From positions 51,802 to 99,408 of the forward strand of contig NZ_JANCLX010000034.1 of NCBI RefSeq assembly GCF_024295805.1: a DNA stretch of 47,607 bases. The letters run 5' to 3'. The position numbers and the translations under genes are program-made. The notes under the pieces were generated by a model. That model was given only the letters and a program-made list of their open reading frames with translations. It was not told the DNA's origin and did no database searches. The DNA comes from Streptomyces cucumeris (GTDB taxonomy: Bacteria > Actinomycetota > Actinomycetes > Streptomycetales > Streptomycetaceae). Shown in pieces: positions 15,723-24,663 of the stretch (positions within the stretch are counted from its first letter, which is position 1; each line of letters begins with the position of its first letter).

Positions 15723-16532
15723 TCAGCGCGCGCGCAGCCGGTGGGCTATCTGATCCACGTCGCGGGCGGCGCGCAGCAGCGTCTCGCCCAGGTCGGCCAT
15801 GCGCTCGTCGGAGGCGCGCGTCTTCGGGACCGAGCAGCTCAGCGCGTTGATACCGGCCGCAGGACTTCTCAGCGCCACCGCGACACACCGGATCTCCGGG
15901 GCGTTCTCGCCGTCGTCCGTCGCGTAGCCCCGGTCACGGATCCGCGCGAGCTCCTCGTGCAGCAGCCCGGGGTCGGTGATGGTGGCGCGGGTCAGGGAGT
16001 TCAGCGGCCAGTCCAGCCGGCGGTCCACCTCGCCGGGGTCGAGCGCGGCCAGCAGCGCCTTGCCCAGGGCGGTGGCATGCGCCGGGAGCCGGCGGCCGAC
16101 GGCCGAGTACAGCCGCACCGCGTGGATGGACTCACGTTTGGCGAGGTAGACGACGTCGCTCCCGTCGAGGCGGCCCAGGTGCACGGTTTCGCCGGTCTCG
16201 GCGGCCAGGCGGTCCAGCACCGGGGCGGAGACCGTGATGATGTCGTCGGTCTCGACGTAGGCAGCGCCGGTCAACAGGGCACGTACGCCGAGGTTGTAAT
16301 TGATGCCACTGTCGTCGGTCTCCACCCAGCCCCGCGCCTCCATCGTCCGCAGAATCGCGTGCAGGCTGCTCTTGGGGATCGACAGGGTCGCGGACATCTC
16401 GGCCAGCGAATACCGCCGCCGGCTGGAGCCGAGCAGCTCCAGCACCTCCAGCGTGCGCAATGCCGACTTCACACCGCTCGGCGCCGCCTCGCGCCCCCCG
16501 TTGTTCCGCGCGCGATTGCCCTGCTCGCTCAC
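15723..16532 (-). CDS. IclR-family transcriptional repressor
   Basis: A 269-aa IclR protein: N-terminal winged helix (about 15-80, LAEMSATLSIPKSSLHAILRTME) and C-terminal GAF-like effector domain (85-265) with VHLGRLDGSDVVYLAKRES and GYATDDGENAPEIRCVAVAL. Its place between the kdgK transcript and the ABC-importer operon fits a KdgR-like repressor of sugar-acid catabolism, with an intermediate such as KDG or KDPG as a possible inducer (inference). The GTG start at 16532 has GGGAGGG upstream. A hairpin follows the stop. Confidence 0.93.
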   Translation of the reverse strand: MSEQGNRARNNGGREAAPSGVKSALRTLEVLELLGSSRRRYSLAEMSATLSIPKSSLHAILRTMEARGWVETDDSGINYNLGVRALLTGAAYVETDDIITVSAPVLDRLAAETGETVHLGRLDGSDVVYLAKRESIHAVRLYSAVGRRLPAHATALGKALLAALDPGEVDRRLDWPLNSLTRATITDPGLLHEELARIRDRGYATDDGENAPEIRCVAVALRSPAAGINALSCSVPKTRASDERMADLGETLLRAARDVDQIAHRLRAR

Positions 16533-16587
16533 GTGCCCTCCCGATTACGAGTTGATGACGACCAGTGAATGTGAGTCGCAACGAACC

Positions 16588-16638
16588 TTGACGCTTCACC
16601 GGTCGCCACTTAGGTTCCCATAACAGAACGCCGTTCGC
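16588..16638 (+). promoter_or_regulatory. Promoter and operator of the sugar importer operon
   Basis: TTGACG (16588-16593), a 17-bp spacer and TAGGTT (16611-16616) make a near-consensus promoter. The 11-bp palindrome GAACGCCGTTC (16626-16636) lies just after the predicted start point, ideal for a repressor. It is followed by the CCGTTCGC octamer shared with the kdgK leader. Confidence 0.65.
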
Positions 16639-16663
16639 AACCATGAACGCAAGGGGTGGCTCA

Positions 16664-18052
16664 ATGCACCTGTACTACGGCCGTCACGGCCGACGCGCGG
16701 CTACCGCCGCGGCCATGGCGGCACTTCTGCTGCCGCTGGCCGCCTGTGGCGGTTCGGGCAAAAGCGCCGGTGACGGCAAATCGATCACGATGTGGACGTT
16801 CAAGCAGTCCCATGTCAAACCACTCCAGGACGCGGCGGCGCGATTCAAGGACCAGACCGGGATATCCGTAACAATTCAGGCGGTCACCCCGGACGACGCC
16901 TACACCGCCAAGCTGCAGAGCGCCGCCAAGACCAACGGCCTGCCGGATGTGCTCGAGGTGCACACCCAGGGCGAGGACTTCGTGTACGGCGGGGCGGGGC
17001 TGCTGACCGACCTGTCGGACAAGGTCGACGCCTCCTGGACCCGCGGGATGGTCCCCAGCGTGCGCAAGGCCGGTGTCGTCACCCCCCGTCTGGAGGCCGC
17101 TTCCAAGAAGCCCGGATCGGCCTACCCGGGCGTGAAGGCCGGCGCCCGCTACAGCGTGCCCTTCACCATCGGCACCTTCGGCATCGTCTACGCCAACAAG
17201 GCCAAGCTGGCCGAGGCGGGGGTCTCCTCGGTCCCCAAGACCTGGGAGGACCTGGTCGCGGCGGTGAAGGCCACGACCAAGAAGGACAAGCGGAAGGGCG
17301 GCATCACCGTCGGCCTGGGCACCGCGTCCACCGGTCTGAACTGGGCGCTGCAGCCGATGGCCTTCGGTGCCCTCGGCAAGGCCGGCTACCAGGGCCTGTT
17401 CGGCCGCGACTCCGGTAAGACATGGGCCTCCCCCAACGGCCAGAAGGTCCTGTCGCTCTACGACAAACTGACCCCGTACTGGGCACCGGGAGCCCAGTCG
17501 CTCTCGATCGACGCCGCCGACCGGTCCTTCGCCCAGGGCGACGCCGCCTTCGACATCGGCGGCACCTTCACCCTGGCGAGCCTGCGCCAGTTCGGGATGA
17601 AGCCCGATGAGGTGGAGGCGTTCCCGATCCCGGCGCCCAAGGGCGGCAAGGCCACGGACCGCAGTCTGGCGGCCTTCTCCCTGACCAGCCTCGCGGTCAC
17701 CACCCAGTCCAAGAACGAGGCCGCCGACCTCAAGTGGCTGCGCTTCCTGGCAAAGCCCGATGTCGCGGGCACATTCGCCAAGGCCGCCACCGATCTGCCC
17801 GCGGTGGACCTGGGCGACAACCCGGTCCGCGTCGTCGGCCCCACACTGGCCTCGCTGACCAAGGTCTTCTCCTCCGGCAGCCAGGTCTACGACCCCAACG
17901 ACACCAGCTTCATGCCGGCCCAGTACCCGGCCAACTGGGAGAAGGCCGGAGCGGCACTGGTCAACATGTCGCCGCTGAAGCGCTCCTCCCCGCGGGAGAC
18001 GGGCAAGCAGCTCGACACGCTCATCAAGAACTACTGGGCCGCCGGGAAGTGA
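16664..18052 (+). CDS. ABC transporter sugar-binding lipoprotein
   Basis: A 462-aa family 1 extracellular solute-binding protein. A basic N terminus and hydrophobic stretch end in the lipobox LAAC, with lipidated C28. The mature protein has the MalE/UgpB-like start (ITMWTFKQSHVKPLQDAAARF). It would capture an oligosaccharide or uronate outside the cell and deliver it to the two permeases downstream. I use ATG 16664, which follows AAGGGGTGG; the ATG at 16643 lies ahead of that site. First gene of an operon of tightly linked genes. Confidence 0.93.
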   Translation: MHLYYGRHGRRAATAAAMAALLLPLAACGGSGKSAGDGKSITMWTFKQSHVKPLQDAAARFKDQTGISVTIQAVTPDDAYTAKLQSAAKTNGLPDVLEVHTQGEDFVYGGAGLLTDLSDKVDASWTRGMVPSVRKAGVVTPRLEAASKKPGSAYPGVKAGARYSVPFTIGTFGIVYANKAKLAEAGVSSVPKTWEDLVAAVKATTKKDKRKGGITVGLGTASTGLNWALQPMAFGALGKAGYQGLFGRDSGKTWASPNGQKVLSLYDKLTPYWAPGAQSLSIDAADRSFAQGDAAFDIGGTFTLASLRQFGMKPDEVEAFPIPAPKGGKATDRSLAAFSLTSLAVTTQSKNEAADLKWLRFLAKPDVAGTFAKAATDLPAVDLGDNPVRVVGPTLASLTKVFSSGSQVYDPNDTSFMPAQYPANWEKAGAALVNMSPLKRSSPRETGKQLDTLIKNYWAAGK

Positions 18053-18054
18053 GC

Positions 18055-19056
18055 ATGGCGTCCTTGTCGGTTTCGAAAACCCCACCCCCCGCTTCCGCCG
18101 CACCGCGGGCGACGCCCGCGGGGTCCACCGGATCCACCAGACGCGGCCCGCGGCGACGGGTCCGGGAGGCGGTCACCGCCTACGCGTTCCTCACCCCCGC
18201 AGTGCTGCTGTTCCTCGCACTCGGCCTCTACACCCTCGGCTACGGACTGGCCCTGTCCGGGGCGACCTGGAACGGGTTCTCCCCGGAGTGGACCTGGGTG
18301 GGCCTGGACAACTACCTCGATCTGCTCTACCGCAGCCCCGTATACGCGCCGATCGTGCGTTCGGCCGCACTGCACACCCTCGTGGTGATGATCGCCGTAC
18401 CCCTGCTGACGGTGGCCATCAGCTTCCCGCTGGCGGTCCTGCTGAACAACGCCGCACGGCTGCGCACGATGATGCGCACCGTGTTCTTCCTCCCCTACGT
18501 CACCTCCGGGATCGCGGTCTACCTCGCCTGGCAGTACGTCCTGCGGCCCGACGGAGGAGTCAACGCACTCCTGCGCGCCCTGGGGCTCGGCACACTGGCA
18601 CAGCCACAAGGGTTCCTGGGCAACCCCGCGACGGCGCTGCCCACGGTCATCGTGGTCATGGTGTGGACGGCGGTGCCGGTCGGCATGCTCCTCTACCTCA
18701 CCGGACTCCAGTCGCTGGACCCGGCGATGCTGGAGGCCGCCTCCCTCGACGGAGCGGGGTGGTGGCGGACCAACATGCACATCGCCTGGCCGCTGCTGCG
18801 CCCCATCACCGCCGCCGTGATCCTGCTCAACCTGCGCGAGGCGCTCCAGGGATTCCAGACCTTCCTGGTGATGACCGGCCCTGAGGGGGCTCCCGGCGGC
18901 AAGACCAACGTCCTCGGCCTGCAGGCCTACCACCTGGCGTTCCTCGAACAGATGCAGCCGACACTCGGCCTGGCCAGCGCACTGGGCTGGCTGCTGTTCC
19001 TGATCGCCATCCTGCTCGCCGCCCTGAACCTGCGGGCCCTGCGGAGCACCACATGA
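18055..19056 (+). CDS. ABC sugar permease, MalF type
   Basis: A 333-aa inner-membrane permease with six predicted helices after a proline/threonine-rich cytoplasmic N terminus of about 40 residues. The EAA loop that contacts the ATPase is LEAASLDGAGWWRTNMHIAWPLLRP-like (about residues 225-250). It starts 2 bp after the binding-protein stop, at the first ATG, and overlaps the next permease by 4 bp (ATGA). No ATPase gene lies in the operon; in Streptomyces a shared MsiK-type ATPase usually energises such importers. Confidence 0.93.
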   Translation: MASLSVSKTPPPASAAPRATPAGSTGSTRRGPRRRVREAVTAYAFLTPAVLLFLALGLYTLGYGLALSGATWNGFSPEWTWVGLDNYLDLLYRSPVYAPIVRSAALHTLVVMIAVPLLTVAISFPLAVLLNNAARLRTMMRTVFFLPYVTSGIAVYLAWQYVLRPDGGVNALLRALGLGTLAQPQGFLGNPATALPTVIVVMVWTAVPVGMLLYLTGLQSLDPAMLEAASLDGAGWWRTNMHIAWPLLRPITAAVILLNLREALQGFQTFLVMTGPEGAPGGKTNVLGLQAYHLAFLEQMQPTLGLASALGWLLFLIAILLAALNLRALRSTT

Positions 19057-19961
19057 CAACACCCACCACCACCATGACGCCGAGCACGGCCGGCGGTGTC
19101 CCCGCCCGGGTCCGTCCGGCCCACGGCCGGCCCCGCTCGGGCAAACCGCTCCTCCCCCGCGTCATCGTGTACACGCTGCTGCTCTGCTACGCGGTGGTCA
19201 GCCTGTTCCCGTTCGCCTGGATGGTCTCCGGCAGCCTCAAGAGCGACCAGGACATGCGCGACCCGGGTGCCTTCGTACCGCATCACCCGACGCTGGAGAT
19301 CCTCACCCACACCTGGAGCCAGCTCGACTTCCTCAGCTATTTCCTGAACAGCCTCAAGGTGACCGGCCTGACCGTACTCGGCGTGCTGGTGCTCTACAGC
19401 CTGGCCGCCTATGCCTTCGGGGTGCTGCGCTTCCCCGGCCGCACCGTGCTGTACCGCTTCTTCGTCGCGCTGCTGTTCGTGCCCTCGGTGACGGTGCTGC
19501 TGCCCATCGTGCTGCTGGAGAACGAGGCCGGTCTGCTCGGCACCCATCTCGGGCTCATCCTGCCGCTGATCAACGGCACCGCGCCGCTGTCGATCCTCCT
19601 GCTCACCACCGCGATGGCGGGCGTACCGCGTGAGCTGCGCGAAGCCGCGACGATGGACGGGGCGGGGGAACTGCGCACCTTCCTCCAGGTCTATCTGCCG
19701 TCCATCCGCCCGGCCCTGGTCACGGTCGCGATGCTCACCGCGATCCCCACCTGGAACGAATACCTGCTCACCCGGGTGTCGCTGACCGAGCCGACGGCCT
19801 TCACCCTGCCGATCGCCCTGCAGAACCTCACGACCAGCGGCGTTCCCCAGTACAACGTACTGATGGCCGGAGCCCTGATCGTGGTCCTTCCCGTCATCAT
19901 CCTGTTCACCTGCCTCCAGCGCTACTTCGTCAACGGACTGATCGGCGCGGTGAAGGGATGA
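19053..19961 (+). CDS. ABC sugar permease, MalG type
   Basis: A 302-aa permease, partner of the preceding one. Six hydrophobic segments; the EAA loop REAATMDGAGELRTFLQVYL lies around residues 195-215. A Thr/Pro-rich N terminus precedes the first helix. It overlaps its neighbours at both ends with ATGA junctions, showing translational coupling with the transporter upstream and the SDR downstream. That ties import to the metabolism encoded behind it. Confidence 0.93.
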   Translation: MTTPTTTMTPSTAGGVPARVRPAHGRPRSGKPLLPRVIVYTLLLCYAVVSLFPFAWMVSGSLKSDQDMRDPGAFVPHHPTLEILTHTWSQLDFLSYFLNSLKVTGLTVLGVLVLYSLAAYAFGVLRFPGRTVLYRFFVALLFVPSVTVLLPIVLLENEAGLLGTHLGLILPLINGTAPLSILLLTTAMAGVPRELREAATMDGAGELRTFLQVYLPSIRPALVTVAMLTAIPTWNEYLLTRVSLTEPTAFTLPIALQNLTTSGVPQYNVLMAGALIVVLPVIILFTCLQRYFVNGLIGAVKG

Positions 19962-20812
19962 AGCCCATGCACATCCTGGTCACCGGTGCGAGCGGACACA
20001 TCGGCCGCCATCTGTGCGCCGCTCTGGCCGCGGCCGGACACACCGTCACCGGCACCGACCGCACACCCGCCCCCGACGGCGCACCCGGCCGCCACCTCGT
20101 CGGCGACCTGCGCGACCGCGCGTTCGTCACCGGTCTGATGACCGGTGTGGACGCGGTGGTGCACCTGGCCGCCATCCCCAGCCCGCACGGCTACCCGGAC
20201 GACGAGATCTTCGCCGCCAACGCGCACACCACCTATCTGGTACTGGACGAGGCGGGACGGGCCGGAATCCACCGCGCGGCCATCGCCTCCAGCCTCAGTG
20301 TGCTCGGCCTGGCGTGGGCGGACCGGGACGTACCACCCGCCTACGTGCCCGTGGACGAGGACCATCCGATCCTCGCCGAGGACCCCTACGCCCTGTCCAA
20401 GCAGGCGGCGGAGGCGACCGCGGCGATGGCACACCGTCGCTGGGGCATCGATGTGATCGCGCTGCGGCTGCCGTTCGTCGGCACCGGTGAACGGCTCGCG
20501 GAGCATGTGCGGCGCACCCGTGACGACCCGGCCTCGACCCGGCGGGAACTGTGGGGCTGGCTGGACACCCGCGACGCGGCGGAGGCGTTCCGGCTGGCGC
20601 TGTGCGCACCGCTGCACGGCGCGCACGTCCTGAACGTCACCGCGCCGACCACCATGTCGGACCGGCCCACCGAGGAGTTGCTGGCCCGGCTGCACCCCGG
20701 CGTCCGGCGCCGGGCCGCGCTGCCCGGCCATGACAGCGTCTTCGACAACGCACGGTGCCGCGCGCTGCTCGGCTTCACCCCGCGCCACACCGACCCCGAG
20801 GGGCACCGATGA
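19958..20812 (+). CDS. Extended-SDR NAD-dependent epimerase/dehydrogenase, possibly a uronate or aldose dehydrogenase
   Basis: A 284-aa extended SDR: nucleotide loop VTGASGHIGRHL, VVHLAAIPSP, S111/S112 and Y144-x3-K148 (PYALSKQAAE). Size and motifs fit bacterial uronate dehydrogenases, which oxidise uronates to aldaric lactones, but the family also includes sugar epimerases, so the reaction is open. It sits between the importer and the KDPG-type aldolase with 4-bp overlaps on both sides. The start at 19958 gives the ATGA overlap; an ATG three codons later is possible. Confidence 0.85.
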   Translation: MKPMHILVTGASGHIGRHLCAALAAAGHTVTGTDRTPAPDGAPGRHLVGDLRDRAFVTGLMTGVDAVVHLAAIPSPHGYPDDEIFAANAHTTYLVLDEAGRAGIHRAAIASSLSVLGLAWADRDVPPAYVPVDEDHPILAEDPYALSKQAAEATAAMAHRRWGIDVIALRLPFVGTGERLAEHVRRTRDDPASTRRELWGWLDTRDAAEAFRLALCAPLHGAHVLNVTAPTTMSDRPTEELLARLHPGVRRRAALPGHDSVFDNARCRALLGFTPRHTDPEGHR

Positions 20813-21504
20813 CATCCGGCGCCACCTCCGAAAGCCGCCACGGATCGGTGCTGGACACCGCCACCACCGAGTTGCGCGACCGCCTGGCGCGGCAGCGGCT
20901 GCTGCCGGTGCTGCGCACCGCGACCGCGGCCGAGCTGGCCGACCGGATGGCCCTGTGCCACTCCGCGGGGCTCCGGGTCATCGAGCTGACCACCACCGTT
21001 CCCGGCTGGGAGCGGGTCCTGGCCGACGCCCGTGGCGACTCCCTCTACAGCGGCACTCTGCTCGGCGTGGGCACGGTGACGACCGCCGAGGACGCGGCCC
21101 GCGCGGTCGCCCTCGGCGCCGACTTCCTCGTCAGCCCCTACGCGACACCCGACGCCCGCGACGCCGCCGGTGATGTGCCCTTCTTGGAGGGAGCGTTCAG
21201 CCCGAGCGAGCTCGCCCAGGTGGCGGCCCGTGGCATCGCGAAGCTGTTCCCGGCCGCCAGCGTGGGCCCCGGCCATCTCCGCGCGCTGCTCGACGTACGC
21301 CCCGGCGCACCCGTGGTGCCGACCGGCGGCATCACCCCCGACACCGCCGCGTCCTGGCTGCGTGCCGGAGCACTCGCCGTCGGTCTCGGCGGCGCGCTCA
21401 CCACGCTGGGGCCGGAGGGCATCCGGACCCTCCAGCGTCAGTTGTCCGAGATCGACGCACCCACGACCGGCGTGACCCCGGCATCCGGCGGAGGGCCCTC
21501 ATGA
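20809..21504 (+). CDS. eda: KDPG / 2-keto-4-hydroxyglutarate aldolase
   Basis: A 231-aa class I aldolase of the KDPG/KHG family. The Schiff-base lysine is K145 (IAKLFPA); the general acid/base glutamate is E59 (RVIELT); R36 (PVLR) and GVGTV (86-90) bind the substrate. It cleaves KDPG to pyruvate and glyceraldehyde 3-phosphate, the final step after the kinase at 14638. The N terminus is about 15 residues longer than usual. The start is the ATG overlapping the SDR stop (ATGA). It overlaps the mutarotase gene in the same way. Confidence 0.92.
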   Translation: MTSGATSESRHGSVLDTATTELRDRLARQRLLPVLRTATAAELADRMALCHSAGLRVIELTTTVPGWERVLADARGDSLYSGTLLGVGTVTTAEDAARAVALGADFLVSPYATPDARDAAGDVPFLEGAFSPSELAQVAARGIAKLFPAASVGPGHLRALLDVRPGAPVVPTGGITPDTAASWLRAGALAVGLGGALTTLGPEGIRTLQRQLSEIDAPTTGVTPASGGGPS

Positions 21505-22394
21505 CCCGCCCGGACGGCGGCGCCGTCGAGTCGTGCGAGATCAGCCTGGCGGGGCAGCCGTTCACCGCGACGGTCGACCCGTCCGGCGCCGCCCTGACCA
21601 CCCTCACCGATCGCGCCACCGGCATCCAACTGCTGCTGCGCACCCCGTGGGCCGATCAGCGCCACGGCGCCATGCGCGCTGCCGACTCCGGTGCCGAATG
21701 GCACCGGCGCTATCCCGGTGGCTGGCACACCCTGATCCCCCACGCCGGTGACGCCAGGGTCCTGGACGGAGTCGAGCACCCCTTCCACGGTGAGGCCGCC
21801 TGGCGGGCATGGGAGGTGGAAGACACCGGGACCGGCCACTGCACCCTCACGGTCGCCCTGCGCACGGCTCCCCTGGAGGTGCGGCGCGAGTTCGCCGTGG
21901 ACGACACCGGGCTGCGCATCACCCAGACCGTGCGCAACTTCTCCGCGCGCCCCGCGGCCTTCGCCTGGACCGAACACCCCGCGTTCGGCCCCGAACTGGT
22001 CGGCGGACGCTGCCGACTGGAGCTGGACGACGCCACCGGCACCCAGGAGTTCCCTCTCCATCCGCCGCCCGGCGTACCGGACCGGCCCCCGCCGACCCGG
22101 CCGCTGACCGTCGTGCACTCCGGTGTGCGGACAGCGCGGCTGTACAACGAGGAGCTGGCGTTCGGGGTGGAACTCGCCTGGGACGCCGAGGTCTTCGACC
22201 ATGTGTGGATCTGGCAGGAGCGCCGCACCACCCCCGGGTTCCCCTGGTGGGGAACGGTGGACACGGTGGCGATCGAACCCGCCTGCGGTCCTTATGAACA
22301 CCTTCCCGACCGGCTGGGCGGGCAGGTGGTGGCTCCGGGCGAACGGCGCACCACCACACTGACCCTCCGCCGGATCCCCGGACACCGGCCCTGA
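21501..22394 (+). CDS. Aldose 1-epimerase family protein (mutarotase)
   Basis: A 297-aa galactose-mutarotase-fold protein. The catalytic residues appear as H96 (HPFHGEA), H159 (WTEHPAFG) and a glutamate near the C terminus (VAIEPACGPYEHLP). It interconverts alpha and beta anomers, which supplies the right anomer to a pyranose dehydrogenase. It overlaps the aldolase gene by 4 bp, so it is part of the operon. An 85-bp gap follows before the SDR. Confidence 0.88.
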   Translation: MTRPDGGAVESCEISLAGQPFTATVDPSGAALTTLTDRATGIQLLLRTPWADQRHGAMRAADSGAEWHRRYPGGWHTLIPHAGDARVLDGVEHPFHGEAAWRAWEVEDTGTGHCTLTVALRTAPLEVRREFAVDDTGLRITQTVRNFSARPAAFAWTEHPAFGPELVGGRCRLELDDATGTQEFPLHPPPGVPDRPPPTRPLTVVHSGVRTARLYNEELAFGVELAWDAEVFDHVWIWQERRTTPGFPWWGTVDTVAIEPACGPYEHLPDRLGGQVVAPGERRTTTLTLRRIPGHRP

Positions 22395-22479
22395 GGCCAC
22401 CCATCCGGCACACCGACCCACCGGTGTGGCCGAGCCCGGCCGTCGGCGGCCACCTCCGCACACAGAGGAGATCGGAGCA

Positions 22480-23280
22480 GTGACCACACCGCTCACCATT
22501 CCACCGGACTTCACCGGCCAGATCGCGGTCATCGGCGGCGGAACGCAGGGCATCGGCCTGGCCACCGCCCTCCGGCTCGCCGCGGGCGGCGCGAAGGTCG
22601 CGCTGGCCGGGGTCGGCGCGCAGACCGTCGCCGCGGCCCGCGAGGCCCTCCAGGACCATGACGCCGTCGTCGTCGAGGCCGACCTGGCCACCGCGGACGG
22701 CGTCGAGACGCTGGCACACGCGGCGCTGGACACCTACGGCGACGTCCACGTTCTCGTCAACAGCGCGGGCATCCAGCGGTACGGCACGGTCGACACCACC
22801 GGCGATGACGCCTATGAGCAGGTGATGGCGGTGAACCTGCGCTCGGCGTTCGCCCTGTCGGGCCGGCTGCTCCCGCGGATGCGCGGCCACGGCGGATCGA
22901 TCGTGCACGTGGCATCGGTACAGGCGGCACTGCCCGAACGCAACGTGGCCGCCTACGCCGCCAGCAAGGGCGCGCTGGTCTCGCTCACCCGGACGATGGC
23001 GCTCGACCACGCCGCGGAGGGCATCCGGGTCAACTGCGTCTGCCCCGGCTCGATCGACACCCCGATGCTCCGGCGGGCCGCCCATGAACTCCAGCCCGAG
23101 TACACGGCCGATGACACCATCCGCGGCTTCGGCCGGGCGCATCCACTTGGCCGGGTCGGCCGCGCCGACGAGGTCGCCGAACTCATCGCGTTCCTCGCCA
23201 GTGCCCGGGCCGGATTCATCACCGGTGCCGTGCACACCATCGACGGAGGTCTGACGGCGGGCCGCCCCGGCGGCCCCTGA
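22480..23280 (+). CDS. Classical SDR dehydrogenase, sugar (aldose) dehydrogenase-like
   Basis: A 266-aa classical short-chain dehydrogenase: cofactor loop GGGTQGIG (19-26), NSAG (94-97), catalytic S146, Y159 and K163 (YAASK), and the C-terminal PGSIDTPM. It resembles glucose/galactose 1-dehydrogenases and FabG-like ketoreductases. In this operon it may oxidise the imported sugar to its lactone, or reduce a ketouronate. The start is set at GTG 22480 after GGAGATCGGAGC; the upstream in-frame ATG at 22426 has no ribosome site. Confidence 0.88.
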   Translation: MTTPLTIPPDFTGQIAVIGGGTQGIGLATALRLAAGGAKVALAGVGAQTVAAAREALQDHDAVVVEADLATADGVETLAHAALDTYGDVHVLVNSAGIQRYGTVDTTGDDAYEQVMAVNLRSAFALSGRLLPRMRGHGGSIVHVASVQAALPERNVAAYAASKGALVSLTRTMALDHAAEGIRVNCVCPGSIDTPMLRRAAHELQPEYTADDTIRGFGRAHPLGRVGRADEVAELIAFLASARAGFITGAVHTIDGGLTAGRPGGP

Positions 23281-23382
23281 CCGGTATCCGCCGGACGCCC
23301 CTCCGCCCCACCCACACCCTTTCCCCGTTGCCCGGTTGTCCCCTTCCCCGTCGCACCCTTCTCACCGTCCGGACGGATCAGT

Positions 23383-24621
23383 ATGAAGATCACTGGCCTG
23401 TCGGCCACCACCGTCACCCTCGACCTCGAAGCGCCACTGCGCCATTCCAACGGCGCCCACTGGGGCCGCTTCGTCCGCACCCTCGTCGAAGTCCACACCG
23501 ATGAGGGGATCAGCGGTCTGGGCGAGCTCGGCGGCGGCGGTCAGAGCGCCGAAGCGGCGCTCAAGAGCCTCGAGCCCTACCTCATCGGCCACGACCCCCA
23601 CCATCTCGAGGCATTGCAGCTGATCGTGGCCAACCCGACGGCCTCGCTGTACAACAACCGCACCCAGTTGCTGGCGGCGCTGGAGTTCGCCTGCCTGGAC
23701 ATCATCGGCAAGGCGGCCAACCTGCCGGTCCACGCGCTCCTGGGCGGCAAACTGCGCGACCGGGTGCCGTTCGCCTCCTATCTGTTCTTCCGCTACCCCA
23801 ACCCCGACGGCAGCGGCGAGATCCGCACCGCAGAACAGCTCCTGGAACACGCCGCCGACCTGCGCGCCCGGCACGGATTCACCAGCCACAAGCTCAAGGG
23901 CGGGGTGTATCCGCCCGAGTACGAACTCGACGTCTTCCGGGAGCTCGCCCACGGCGTCGAAGGGCAGCCGGTCCGCTACGACCCCAACTGTGTCCTCAGC
24001 CTCGCCCAGGCACGCCGGTTCGCCGCGGGCATCGCCGACCTCAACAACGACTACCTGGAAGACCCCACCTGGGGCCTGAACGGACTGCGCCAGCTCCGCC
24101 GTGACATCGCCATCCCCCTCGCCACCAACACCGTCGTGGTCAACCCGGAGCAACTCGCCTGCAATCTCCGGGACCCGGCCGTGGATGTGATCCTGCTCGA
24201 CACCACGTTCTGGGGCGGGATCCGGGCCTGTCTGAAGGCCGCGGCCACCTGCGCCACCTTCCAGCAGCCGGTCGGGGTGCACTCCTCGGGAGAGCTCGGT
24301 GTCCAGCTCGCGACCATGCTGCACTTCGGCGCCGTACTGCCCAACTTCACCTACTCCGCGGACAGCCACTACCACCACCTGCGCGACGACATCATCGTCG
24401 GCGGCAAGTTCCGCTACGTGGACGGCGCCATCACCGTCCCCGACGGCCCCGGCCTCGGCGTCACCCTCGACCGCGACAAGGTCGAGCACTACGCGGCGCG
24501 CTACCGCGAACTCGGCGACTACCCGTACGACCGCGACCCCACCCGCCCCGGCTGGTACCCGCACATTCCCAACCACAGCTGGGCAGACCCCGCGCGTACC
24601 GCCCGCCCGGCCGACTTCTAA
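23383..24621 (+). CDS. gudD: Enolase-superfamily aldarate dehydratase, glucarate dehydratase type
   Basis: A 412-aa enzyme of the glucarate dehydratase group. It has the K-x-K general base (K170, K172 in HKLKGG), metal ligands D200 (with N202), E226 and N249, and the second base H300 with D273. The family removes water from D-glucarate or galactarate to give 5-keto-4-deoxyglucarate. The HSSGELG segment differs from the usual HSNSHLG form, so a related acid sugar may be the real substrate. It is followed after 42 bp by the secreted beta-helix gene. The symbol is by similarity. Confidence 0.85.
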   Translation: MKITGLSATTVTLDLEAPLRHSNGAHWGRFVRTLVEVHTDEGISGLGELGGGGQSAEAALKSLEPYLIGHDPHHLEALQLIVANPTASLYNNRTQLLAALEFACLDIIGKAANLPVHALLGGKLRDRVPFASYLFFRYPNPDGSGEIRTAEQLLEHAADLRARHGFTSHKLKGGVYPPEYELDVFRELAHGVEGQPVRYDPNCVLSLAQARRFAAGIADLNNDYLEDPTWGLNGLRQLRRDIAIPLATNTVVVNPEQLACNLRDPAVDVILLDTTFWGGIRACLKAAATCATFQQPVGVHSSGELGVQLATMLHFGAVLPNFTYSADSHYHHLRDDIIVGGKFRYVDGAITVPDGPGLGVTLDRDKVEHYAARYRELGDYPYDRDPTRPGWYPHIPNHSWADPARTARPADF

Positions 24622-24663
24622 CCCGTACCCACACCCATCCGATCCGCTTCCAAGGAGCACCTG

